Of a stretch of DNA of 64,000 nucleotides, positions 24,270 to 35,448 are shown in pieces. Source of the stretch: Lobulomyces angularis. Its lineage: Eukaryota; Chytridiomycota; Chytridiomycetes; Lobulomycetales; Lobulomycetaceae. How positions within the stretch are numbered: position 1 is the first letter of the stretch; each line of letters begins with the position of its first letter. The stretch lies in contig JADHYX010000001.1 in NCBI GenBank assembly GCA_027604685.1, forward strand, positions 39,375 to 103,374, in the 5' to 3' direction. The notes beneath the pieces were generated by a model that saw nothing but the letters and a program-made list of their open reading frames with translations, searched no databases and was not told where the DNA came from. The position numbers were made by a program, and so were the translations under genes.

Positions 24270-25193
24270 TCAGCCAAAGCTTTCTTTTTTTTTTTTTTTT
24301 AATTTTTCCTTTAACTCCTGCATTCTCTTGTTAATTAAGTATTCATCATCCATTTCCTCCTCCTCCTCATTCAGCTCTGTTTCATTCATCAGCTTCTTAT
24401 TCAAACTCAAAATCTCCTTGTCTATTAGCACTTTACTAGAACTATTATTAAATGTAATATGTTGCTTTACTTCTCCATTCTCTTCTTTTTTTACTCTTGT
24501 TAAAAATAGTCCGCCGTCCTCTTTGCTCTAGAAAAACAAAAAAAAAACCATTAAAATTTTTGGTTACTCCTGGCTAAATTTACATTTGGTTGATTAAAAT
24601 GGTAGGCACAAAAAGCTGGAAAATCATTCTCTAATTGTATAATTTTATCTTCAATGGCTTTTAATCTTTCAAAGATATTTAAACTATCATCTTAAAAAAA
24701 GAAAAATATAACTTTCTAACAAAAATTTCTTTTTATTTTACCAAAACTCATTTTTAGGTGTTCAGATATGTTGTTTAGCCTCGTTTGTATAGAAACGTTT
24801 GAGGTAGAAAGAAAATCATTTTTAACAACATTTGTTGTAATAATTCTATCGCTAATTTCAGAATCAGTTCTAGCGGAACCTTCAGATTCATTTAACTTCC
24901 TTTTTTTAATAAATTCTTCTTCATTGCTTGTAGTATTAAATTTTCTTTTTTCTGTTACCAGCTGCTCTATGTTTAAATGAACCTATTATATAATTTTTTT
25001 AATTAATCATGCACTATATTGATTACTTTGAGGTATTGGTTTTCATTAATTATAGTGTATTAAAATACTATGTGTTAATTCAAATAAAATTGTTGTTTTT
25101 CCAGAAAACATTTCAGATTTCAAAATAAGAAATTTTTTTCTTGGTATACATTGTATTTACCTCATCTGTGTCAAAATTATACAACTGTTGCAT
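24270..25193 (-). CDS. Coiled-coil protein, MBIP-like (tentative)
   Basis: Four exons give about 215 residues from MQQLYNFDTDE (25193) to a stop at 24270-24272. An unusually long first intron of about 175 nt follows codon 11. The middle is hydrophilic with a basic patch (EEFIKKRKLNE). Then SFDDSLNIFERLKAIEDKII plus QLENDFPAF forms a short coiled coil resembling the 'ER(L/I)K-LED-I-LE--P' signature of MBIP, a subunit of the ATAC histone acetyltransferase complex in animals. The C-terminus is highly charged (ELNEEEEEMDDEY, then ELKEKLKKKKKESFG) and runs through a 16-A tract, so a one-base error would change the last residues. The family call is weak; any nuclear coiled-coil protein is possible. 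Confidence 0.5.
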
Positions 25194-25397
25194 AAATTTT
25201 TAAAAATTGATTTTTAAAAAAAAAAAAAAATTAAAAAATAAAAATTAAAAATTTATTCAAAATTTGATAAAATAAATATGTAAAATTAATAAAAAAATAA
25301 AAAAAATCTAAAATATGAACTAAATGAGAAAAAGAAATATGAGTTTTTTTTTTTTTTTTTAATAAATAAATAAATAAATATTTTTCTTTTCCATTTT

Positions 25398-27838
25398 TTA
25401 CAGTAAATTAAATAAATTTTCCATTTCTTGTTGCTTGGCTTTTTCAACTTTACATTCAATGCTAATTTTAACATTCTTTATTAAAGGGTTTGTTAAACAT
25501 TGATGTTCCAACAAATTGAAAAAAATTTCAAAAATAAAATCAAAGCATTCTTTTCGAATTATATAATTTTTTGTCCAACTTCTATTAGTTTTAAAACATA
25601 ATAATATAGCGTCTTTTAAATAATAATAATAAAAAAGAAATGTTAATTTGAATTTATTAAAATATTTTTTTTATACCTATCAAATTTAAAATTACCCAAC
25701 ATAAATTAGGATCGTTTGAAATTTTATATCTAAATTCGTCACATATAATTTCGTTTTCTTTGCTAATCCTAGGGTCCTTTTTAAATAAAAAAACCAATGA
25801 CCTAAAGGCCAATAAGATAAATTCGTATGAATCAACTTGTCTATCAGTTAATCTGGATATAAAAAACAAATCCACCTCTGCCCTATCAGGGCAGCTTTTT
25901 ATGTTGTAACAATGCAAAGCTATTAAACTATAATTTATAAAACACAAAAATTGAAATTAATAAAAAAACTTTAAAAAAACCTTAAAATCCATCCAAGGAT
26001 AGGTTGCAAATTTAAAAAAGTTTCATTTTTTCTCAGATGAATAAAAGAAAAAATACTATTTTCGTCGAAGTTTGAATTTAATCCTAAAAAGTCAGCTAAA
26101 GAAGAAAATAGTTTAAATTCATTATCCAAATTGTCATGCCAGTTCACTAAGCACTGATTGAGATTGTTAACTGTGATTAAATTATTATTTTGTATTCTAA
26201 AATTTGAAAAAATTATGTTTTTGGTTTCTAATGATTCAGTAATATCCAATAAATTTTGCAAGTTACAAAATCTTAGCACCTTTCTGTACAAAAAAGTTAT
26301 TTCTAAATTCATAGATATTCGTTTTGCTGTGAAGTTTAATCTGGTTTCACTTGCTAAAGGGATTCCTAGCATTAACCATTCATTGACATCTATGAAGTAA
26401 AAATAGTCATTTTCATTCAAAATTAATGGATCGTTGTATAAACTAGAAAGTAAAGTTGTTATATTTATTAAATATGCCCAACATAAGCGTCTGGCAACGG
26501 CATCAAATTGGCTTTGAAGTACAAACGGATTACTTTCCGTATCATATTGGGAAGGTCTATCCCAGTTGTATTTAAATGCCACATTAATTGCATCTCCTAT
26601 ATAATGAAGGTGTGTTAATCTGCTAAGAACTTTACTAATTTCTTACCAATTAATTTTCTAGCAGGATCAGGAGAACCGATTTGTAAAAAAAAACTTGACA
26701 ATAATATAAATGATTGTAGTGTTTCGACTGATATCATTTGAGATTGATTTAACTTTGAAATTTCTTTAAATGCTAATTCTGAAAAGTATCTTGCAGCATT
26801 AAGAGGAGAAATTAGAATCTAACAAAAAATTACGTTATAATTCTAAAAAAATTGTTTATTTTTTACCTGGACTAAAAATGGGTTGCGTGATTTAAAGGCC
26901 GCTAAGGAACATATTGCATTTGCCAAAATTTCAAATTGGAGTGACTGAATCAATTCATTTTTTTCTAATTTACAAATGAAATCGTCAACATTGTCAGTAA
27001 ATAACGGTGGATATCTGATGGAATTTTCAAACCATTCAGCAATTAAAATTTTCTTTAAAAGCAACATTGAAGAGCTTGATTGAGTGTAAGTAGTATATTG
27101 TATAGGAGAAAGGTTGGAATCAAATGGTGTAATTTCGTTTATTATTTTTTTCAGATTTTTTTCAGCGTCTAATGAGAGAATAATTTTGTTTCATAAAAAA
27201 AATAAAAATAAAAAACAAAAAATACCATTTTCAATTGAAAAAGAGTTCTTGTCAACAGAATCTAGATAATTAAACTCCATAGATGTGTTAATTAAGTTGG
27301 AAGAATTGTAACTAAAACTATTAGAATTCAAATTTGACCATGTTGGACTTAACGTATAACCATCAGTAGAAGTTAATAGAGTTAATTCTACCGAGTTATT
27401 CATTTGCGAAGAAGAATTAGAACAGCTAGGTGTTAAATTTTCAGTTTTTAATTTTGAACTCTCATCTAAAGAAATTGAATTTGTCAACTCCAGCGAAGAA
27501 TTCATACTTGGGGAATTAACTGAATTAACACTAGATGAATTAATACTTTCAGTAGTGGTTGGAGAAGGTAATTGGTAACTAGGTGAGTCTTCTCTCTTTA
27601 GTTCCAACTCCTTGTCTCTTTCAGTATAAAGTTTTCGTTTATAAGGAATATATTTACAGATTTCAGTACCATTTTTTCTTACAACCCTATGGTTTTTTTT
27701 TTTTTTTTTTTAAGGATGAAATTAGGTATTTGTTCACCTCGTAGTGCTACAATTTTTACAACTAGGTAGTTTTTTGTTACATTTTCTTTTTTGAATACGA
27801 CATCGCTCGCAAGAAAACGGACTAAATTCTTCCTGCAT
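25398..27838 (-). CDS. Zn2Cys6 transcription factor with fungal regulatory domain
   Basis: GAL4-type transcription factor, a class essentially confined to fungi and close relatives. The start at 27838 gives MQEEFSPFSCERCRIQKRKC, continuing NKKLPSCKNCSTTR before a first intron; the sixth Cys lies in exon 2 (GTEICKY). A Ser/Asn-rich linker follows (27230-27610, for example SSSVNSVNSPSMNSSLEL). The C-terminal part resembles the fungal-specific transcription factor (middle homology) region: RNPFLVQ, AARYFSELAFKEIS, FDAVARRLCWAYLINITTLL and EWLMLGIPLASETRL. The protein ends KQQEMENLFNLL. About six introns; roughly 700 residues. With the most upstream acceptor the last Cys spacing is 13 residues, longer than the usual 6-9; a downstream acceptor would shorten it to 10. 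Targets cannot be inferred. Confidence 0.85.
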
Positions 27839-28155
27839 AAATTTAACTATATTTTTAATGTGCTGAAAATTACAAAATTTGCAAGAAAAAAGAAAAAAAA
27901 AATTGTTGCACCATTTGCATCGGAGAATTTGGGTTTTAAGAAAATTTTCAAAGTGGCGTCACAATTAGAAAATATTTGAGCTAAAATGTACATAAGCTCA
28001 TAAAACAAAATAATTATTTTTTGGCAAGGATAAATAATTAGTTTTAGTTTGAATACAAAAACTAACTAAAATTGTTGAAATTAAAAATTACGAATTACAA
28101 CATAATTATTAATTCTTATTATTTTCATTTAAAATTATTGTTAAAAAAATCGATT
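27839..28155. other. Intergenic, no gene seen
   Basis: About 320 bp between two minus-strand genes; it should hold the promoter of the Zn2Cys6 factor and the 3' end of NAP1. A basic, low-complexity plus-strand frame (27791-27979) overlaps the factor's first exon and is not supported. Confidence 0.55.
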
Positions 28156-31100
28156 TCAAACAATATTGTTAACACTTCCTAAACTCAAATTATTATTGTT
28201 TAAGGATTTTACCCCCGCTAAATCTCCTACAACGCTCTCCAAGAAAAAGTATGGAATTATATTCTTTTTTTTAATATTTTCTAGCTCTACCGAGTCAATC
28301 AACTAAAAAAAAATTTGCAGATAATTTATTTATTAATTGTAAAAAAAAAATAAATCAGTTTACCCTTTTCAAAACTGAAATAGAAGAGTTCAACTGTTTT
28401 GAGTTAAAATCTTTTTCATAACTTTTTTGTTTCATTCGAAGCAAAATAGTTCCAGTTATCTTCACTGTCTCTGTTAAAATTAACTCCTTATCCTCTTTTT
28501 TAGAAAATTGGGGATTGTTTCGAGTTGCATTAAGGAGTGTTAAGAAACCAGTCGTAATGTATTGTCCATTGTTCTCCAAACCTAGTTTTAAAGAGTTAAA
28601 AATTATTACTTTTGTATTTCCTCTAATTTACCATCTATTGTGGGGTTATAGATAGCAGTTTCATCAACTGCCAAATACCATAACGAAGCGGCAAAAAAAG
28701 TGGGTAGTGTATCCCAAATAGCATGATCCAAAACATCGTTCACTAAACAAGCAGCTTTTGATATCCCATCAAAGAATGATTTGGTTTCATAACTATTAAT
28801 TCCAAGCAAGTCTGCCACATGGTCAAAGTCCTATTGTTGTAAACATATAAAACACATATATTTTTAAACTGCATTACCGCCAAAGGTTCTGCAACATCAC
28901 TACTCATTAACTTTTCATTACTAACAGCTGTCATAAAAGTCATCAAAGTTGCGTTGTTATCAGAAATAACAGTTGAGATTGCTTTATAAATTAGTTTCCG
29001 AAATTCCATTATTACCCCAAATGAAATAAATTTTAGATTTGTTTCCTTAATCACTAATAAAATCAAAAAAAAAAATAAAGTTAGTTTAATTTTTTTAAGT
29101 TGTTTAATTAATTACTTTTTAATTTTTTTATTAAATCCACTGATTTTATCTCATCAAACCAAAATTTTTTTAAATTTTCTAAACTATCTTGATTTTGTGC
29201 CAAGACCTCCTAAAACACAATGTTAAAAAAAATCCAAATATATCAAACCTTTATTATTATTGCAAGTTGAACCACTGTAACCAATAATCTTTCGTCTAAA
29301 AAGCTTATACCTTGAGGCCCAGTGATTTCACATAGCGCGCAAAGCTCTAAACAAGATAGAAATTATTCCTTTACTACCTTATAATAACTAATAATTTAAA
29401 CCTGTAAAATCAGTATATTGCTCAACATGTATTTGAGGGGAGGCTTTACTGAAAAGTATTGATTTGTCAGATGATAAAACAATACTTGCAGAATGCATTT
29501 TTGTAGATAGCAATTCCACATACCTAAAGAAAATTAAATTTACAATCTATCAAAATTATCAAAATTATACCAGTAAGTGTAAATTAGTAAAACAGATGGT
29601 GAAAAATTGGTTGCTCTGGAAAGTTTTTCTTTTTTTTGTTGTTTATAGCTGTTATTACTATTAAGTGAAAAATTTATGAAATTCCACATATCTGGTTGAG
29701 ATTCCACAGCTTCCTTGGCTAACCTTGGATCAGTCTGGTAGGACAATTCTGCTTTTAATTGTTTTGTAACTTTGACATTTACTGGAAAAGAAAAATTTAT
29801 TTCAACAATAATTAATAAATTGCTATGTACCAAATCCTTCTATCCAAGCAGCGGCGGAAAAGTAACCTTTTAGTTCTAATAAAAATACTGAGGGTCTTTT
29901 GATATCCATGGTCATTTCACATTCTCCAAATAATCCTGCAATAGGACTCGTCGGTGTACCTGCAGTTGTTGCTGCGTAGGGAAAATCTGTGGATTTAAAA
30001 GCATTTATCGATAGGAATCTGTCAAAGTATTTGTAAAATTAATATCGAAAAAAAAAATTATACTTTTTAAACTCTGACGCAAATGCAGCAGTAAAAAATT
30101 TTTCACCACAAAATTCAATATTAGCTATCGTAATAGAATTTGGTGTAGTTAGAGAGTATAAAATATTTTTCAAAATTTGCTTTTGTGTTTCCATCCTAAA
30201 AAAATTATAAAAAATCAAAAAAAAATTTATTCTTTTATTTATACAGTTTAACTGATTTATCCGGAGATTTTAAATTAATTTCAGTGCCAGGTTTAATACA
30301 AACACTTTTTTCCACTGGAACTTTTTTCGAACTATTTTTTTTTTTTTGAACAGAATTCAAATTTAAGGAAAAATTTGGGTGAAAGTAAATGGATTCTCTA
30401 GTATGTAAGTATTTTTCTAGGGATAATAAGGATATACAAATATCATGGGCAATAATTCCACCAACTTGGCCAATTATTGAATAAATTGCGCTAGTGTAAT
30501 ATGCACTAGTGATTGAAATTTGTTTACACTGCAAAATGTTAGGAAATAAATATCATTAAAAAGTATCACCTCAGAACTAAAAACTCCCGAGATGTTTTGT
30601 AAAAAATCCTCAGAAATACTTGCATAAACGGAGATATATCTAGCTTGATCTTGTAGACTGACCTCTATAGTCTCTTTAAAATGTTCAAATAATAAATTTT
30701 GCTGAAAATATAACGATTTCAACGTTGATATCTCTAAAAGTGAATTTTCAAAATTGTCAATCCACCTAAATTTAATTATTTTAGGAATCAATTTTTAGCA
30801 AGCGTACTTTGAATAATCAGATATAGTGTTCAATAAATTTGTTATTTCCGAGAAACCTGCCACTATGGCTGTTGAATGCGGAAGCACTGAACATACTTGA
30901 AACCTTTGCCAAGTAGACCGAAATCCCTATCATAAATGAAATGCTAAAAATATATCAAATAATGATATTTTGTTACCTCAAATGCATCATTATCAAAATC
31001 AAAGCCCCAATCTTCGTTCAACAGTAAACTGTCCATCGAGTCAATAATTCCATCTAGCAAAATTTGAGAATCTAACTTCAAATCGGGGTTTTTTTTGGCC

Positions 31101-32978
31101 TCGTTTAACAACACGCTTACTCTTGGAAACAATTTTGTTTTAATTTGTAAAAAGTAGAAAGTTTTTATGAGTTTTGATTTTGATTTAATTTTTTTTCTTA
31201 AAAAAATATTTAAAAACATCAACTCGGTTATATTTGTGTCGATTTGCTGTCCTTGTAGATTTTTTTTTAGTTTATTTTTTTTTCCACCAGTATCAAAGTC
31301 ACAGTGCGTAAAGTACCACACTATTTCATCTCTTGCAAACCCAAGAGCTGATACCATTAACTAAACTATTAAACCTTTTGCTATATATTCTAATGTACCT
31401 TAAAATTCAGTTTCAATATCTCCTCATCATCGCTTAACTGCACTAACTGCTTTAGCTGAAGTCGAAGATAATCTCTACGTTCTTTATGGAAGGAAGAAGA
31501 AGTCTGAAAGGTCGCATTAAAAGTTTCGCTAATAACAAAAGTATTTAACTTACATTTTACTATTTTTTAATATATTAATATTAACGATACCTAATGACTG
31601 ATCTAATTTTGGAATATTTTCCGGAGGATTTGTAAAAATTGTCTAATTCTCCATAAACATTAAATACCTATTGAAAATATTGATACTCAAAATTAAATAT
31701 TAATTTTCAAATTTCTAAATGTCACCTCATTACCATACATTGGTATATAATAGCCATATTGAAGAGCTTGTTTCAATAAATCAACTAAAGTTTGTTGCTT
31801 TAATATTTCGGATGGACATAGTAAAATTCCAATTACCAAAATAGAATAAGTTCTATTCATTTGGGATAAACCATTTAAATACTAAAAGATTCAGTAAAAA
31901 AAAAATAAATTTTTTAATTTCTTTTTTACTTTTTCATCATGTTTTTTTCCATTTTGTTGAGTTGCTAATGTTAATGGTGAAAATTTTCTAAATCCACTCC
32001 CTAAATTTAAATTTTAAATAAACAAATAGAGAAAATTCATTTTTGAAATAAAAATAAATTTAAATAAAAACAATTACCGGTAAGATTTAATTTTAAGTCC
32101 ATATCATTTTTATATTCAGAAATAAGGATTGCAATTTTTGGAGAAATGGAAATCAGTTGATCTTGGATAACTTGACACGGTTGTTTCTCAAATGTGTTAA
32201 GAAACTTAACAATTTTATTCCAACTTGGTTCTGCCTCAGTATTTAACAGTGTATAAACCTTTGAATAAGCACTGAGAATAGCTTTAAAATCTTGCCCAAT
32301 CGTCGAATATATATATATTACCAGAAAATAGTTTATCAATAATTCGATAAACAGGTTTGATATATCTACATTCACTTCAAACTGAATTTTTTATTAAAAA
32401 GATAAATTCATTTTTGTAATTTTAATTTGCTGCAATTGATAACTTACATCAAGTCTTATGACACTTGAAGATTGTAGAAGATAGGGAAGTGCAATTTCAG
32501 AAAATTCAGCAACCGAAGAGAACACATTATAATATTCTTTAAGCTCTTCAGAAATTTGAGTTGCATTTTCTAAAAAAATTGGGTATCCGCTGACCTAAAA
32601 AGTAAAAAAATTTTACTTTAATTCCTCAAGTGCAGAAAAATTAATTTCATACTTTACTGATATCAACCAGCTCAGGAAATTTTTTATTGAATAATTTATT
32701 TATTTGGGAATAAGATTGATCTGTTACAAAACTTGGTTTGAATGAATTTCTCCTTCTTAGGTAATGATTATTGTAAAAAAAAAATTTTTAATTCGTATAA
32801 AAAAATTTTGAACTAACTCAATTTGTGAATCTGGAGAAATAGTAGTATTGTTGAAAACAACTTCCAAAATAGTTTGCTCAGAGAAGGTGTTCAGTTTAAA
32901 GTTATCCGCACATGAAATTAAAAGTATCGAATGCTGCTTTAATGTGATCAAACTATCTGACCATCTAATGTCTGCCAT
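28156..32978 (-). CDS. NCKAP1: NAP1/HEM (NCKAP1) subunit of the SCAR/WAVE complex
   Basis: Large helical scaffold that pairs with Sra1/CYFIP in the SCAR/WAVE complex, which relays Rac signals to Arp2/3 to build branched actin. The start at 32978 gives MADIRWSDSLITLKQHSILL. Matches to NCKAP1 run in order: INKLFNKKFPELVDIS, then VDISNLFIELLINYFLVIYI, YSTIGQDFKAILSAYSKVYT, then NEVFNVYGELDNFYKSSGKY, HKERRDYLRLQLKQL, and the clear VSALGFARDEIVWYFTHCD (animal form: ALSFARDEIIWLLRH). The C-terminal third is more divergent (GINSYETKSFFDGISKAACL, VLDHAIWDTLPTFFAASLWY, ITTGFLTLLNATRNN) and ends SLGSVNNIV. About 20 introns of 40-60 nt; roughly 1,150-1,200 residues, the usual family size. It shares a 256-bp divergent promoter region with the glycosidase gene. 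Divergence suggests a fast-evolving lineage. Confidence 0.88.
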
Positions 32979-33234
32979 GGATATTAACGTGTTTTAAATC
33001 TATATAACAATAATTGGTATAAAACTTAAAAAAAAAAACTCCACACTGAGTTTAAAATTTTTCAAGAACAAATTTAGATCATAAAATTTTTGATCCAGTA
33101 ACAAAAATTACCAATTTTTTTTTCACTAATCTGTTGCAATGTTTCTATCAATTACATTTAATTTCGTAATTTGAACATTCATTTCCTAATGTTGTAAATT
33201 TTTGTTAGTCTAATTAAAGTGGCTCCAGTGGCTA

Positions 33235-34931
33235 ATGTTAATGGATACAAAGTGTCTAAGTTTATTGATTGTTTTACTTTTCATGGAACACTATTTGATA
33301 ACTAACAACAATGAAATGTTTTAATTCATGTTTTTATAGCAGAGATCTGAAGAGGCAAAACGCAAGTAATTTTCACAGTACCGATTTAATTAAAAAATTA
33401 ATTATTTATTCATTTTAAATATTTTGATTCAGAACACATATTGGATGGAAGGATTCCACTGGGAATATGTTTTCATGCAGGTGCTGACGAAGAAGAGACC
33501 ACTAATTCATTCAAGCAAATTAAAAGTATTGGATTCGATTTGGTTAGAGTTGACTTCGGTTTCTTTAAATTTAACTATCATTTTTTGTTTTAATTAAATG
33601 TAAATATGTCTTTTATTTGTTTAAATGTAGACTGGAGAAGATTTCAACCTTTGAAAAGAAATGAATTTGATCAAGAGGCCATCAATTACTTTAATTTCTT
33701 TATCAACGAAGCCAAAAGATTTAAAATAAACGTTATTATTATATTATCTCAAACACCTGAGTGGGCAAGCACTCTATATAATACAGGGTAAATGTGGAAA
33801 AATAAAGTTTTTTTTTTGACGCATTTGAAAAGTTTACCATTAATTTTTCTAAGAAAATTTGTTAACATATTTTTTTTCCTACAGACAGGTTGAAGAATTT
33901 ACAAATGCATTTAAGATGTATGCTAAAAAAATAGCTTCCCTTTATGGTGATTACGTGGAATATTATCAATATTGGAATGAAGCAAATAATTTTCTAACCT
34001 GCAAAATAAAAAGAAGTGATTGGTATTGAATAACTTATGCTATATTCTTTATTAATTTCGATTTAGGTGGAAAATTTTTTTGGCAGGTTTTTAAATACCA
34101 TTTCTGAAATATTTATAATTTTGTTAGGAGATAAGGGTGTAAGAGAAGCCAATACACTTTTAAAACCAAAAGGAATAGTTAATTGGGATAATGATTCTAT
34201 ATATGTAACTAAAAATTTATTTCCATCATTTTTAACCAATATTTTTTTAAGCAATTTCAATGGTTCTCTCTTTTAAAGACAACTTTTTCAAAAATAAACG
34301 AAGAAGATCCAATACATACCATCCGCATTATTGGAATTGATCTTTATCCAGTAAGATTACTACATGAATATGCTAAATTTTATTTTATTTAGTCGACTTG
34401 GTCGTTAACGCCATCAATGGGTGGATGGAAATTTTTGGATAAAGTAAGTATGGTAGTCAACGATGCTAAGCACCCATGCTATAAGTTTAATCTTGCTATT
34501 ACAGAAACGGGTACTTTTCAATATTTTAACGTTTTAAATTAAAAATTTTTTTTTTAGGTTACTCCCAACTTTACAAAATTCCTTTTACAAATAAATTTAA
34601 ATCAAGATCAGAAGCTGAAATGGCTGAATGGTGAGGAAAAATAACATATGTTGACTATTTACACGCCAATAGGTATAAAAATAATTTGACTTTTCTGCAA
34701 AACTACATGTTGAAGTTTAACAGCAGTAATTATTCAAAGTATTTGTTTATAACTATTTACCAGCTGTATGACCAGAATGGGCGTAAAAATAAACTTCCCC
34801 AATTTGCTTTATTTTTTAAATTTTTTTAATTGATAGACATAGTTGACCCGGAAGCGAAATTTGGTCTTTTCAAGGATGACTTGAAAACTCCAAAAGCTGC
34901 AGTTTCAGTAATAAAGTCTTTATTATTATAG
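33235..34931 (+). CDS. Secreted clan GH-A glycoside hydrolase
   Basis: Predicted secreted retaining glycosidase with a TIM-barrel fold. The start at 33235 (or 33241, three residues apart) gives a signal peptide, MDTKCLSLLIVLLFMEHYL; a 35-nt exon (33350-33384) then links it to HILDGRIPLGICFHAGADEE. Barrel strands include KSIGFDLVRVDF, INVIIILSQTPEWAS and VEYYQYWNEANNF, where the Asn-Glu pair is the clan GH-A acid/base. The nucleophile Glu sits in FNLAITETGYSQ, and the end TPKAAVSVIKSLL is the classic last helix. About eight short introns; roughly 420 residues. Family (GH5, GH39 or a related group) cannot be fixed by eye, nor the substrate. It is followed by another secreted hydrolase (S41). 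Confidence 0.78.
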
Positions 34932-35448
34932 TATTACCGCAACCTCATTTCCCTGCTATTAGTTTTTCTACATTGTTTTTTTCTATGTAAGTTTCGTACT
35001 GGTATAAGTAACCATATCCTCTTTTACTAAGATGTATTTGTTGATTTTATGTGTTTTAAATTCATTTTATATAATTTTCCTTCGCATTTTACACCCATTT
35101 ACAAAAAAAAAGTTGAACAGATTTTAAATACTAGTCAGTAACTACATTCATGCTTTAGAAACTGCATAAACTTTTAAATAATAGTGATATAACTCTGAAA
35201 ATATTAAGTTGTTCAGATATGTTATTGTACAGAGCAACATGATATCCTGCCATCTTACATATTTTATGTCATAATGAAGAAAAGGAATTTCTAATGTTTA
35301 CCACAAATTAGGAGTTCAAAATTTAGCAATGTTCTAGGAGAAAGTTTAAACTTTCTGGAACTTGCAATGTTCTAGACGATTTTAAACTTTCTAGAAGAAC
35401 TGGGGTACTTAAATTACTAAAATCAAGAAATTTCTTAACACTTAATTA
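34932..35448. other. Intergenic, promoter of the S41 peptidase gene
   Basis: About 520 bp between two plus-strand secreted-enzyme genes. AT-rich, except for a duplicated heat-shock-element-like block at 35326-35402 described separately. No coding frame. Confidence 0.6.
35326..35402 (+). promoter_or_regulatory. Duplicated heat-shock-element-like block
   Basis: Two imperfect copies of a 38-39 bp unit (35326-35363 and 35364-35402), each beginning GCAATGTTCTAG and containing TTTAAACTTTCT. They contain nTTCnnGAAn arrays, the heat shock factor site: TTTCTGGAAC in copy 1 and TTTCTAGAAGAAC in copy 2. Copy 1 also holds a perfect 14-bp palindrome, AAAGTTTAAACTTT (35341-35354). The block ends 46 bp before the S41 peptidase start codon, so it could control that gene. 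Binding is inference. Confidence 0.5.

Noticed and set aside
27791..27979. Plus-strand basic frame beside the Zn2Cys6 gene
   Set aside because: Overlaps the zinc-cluster exon on the other strand; Lys-run low complexity.
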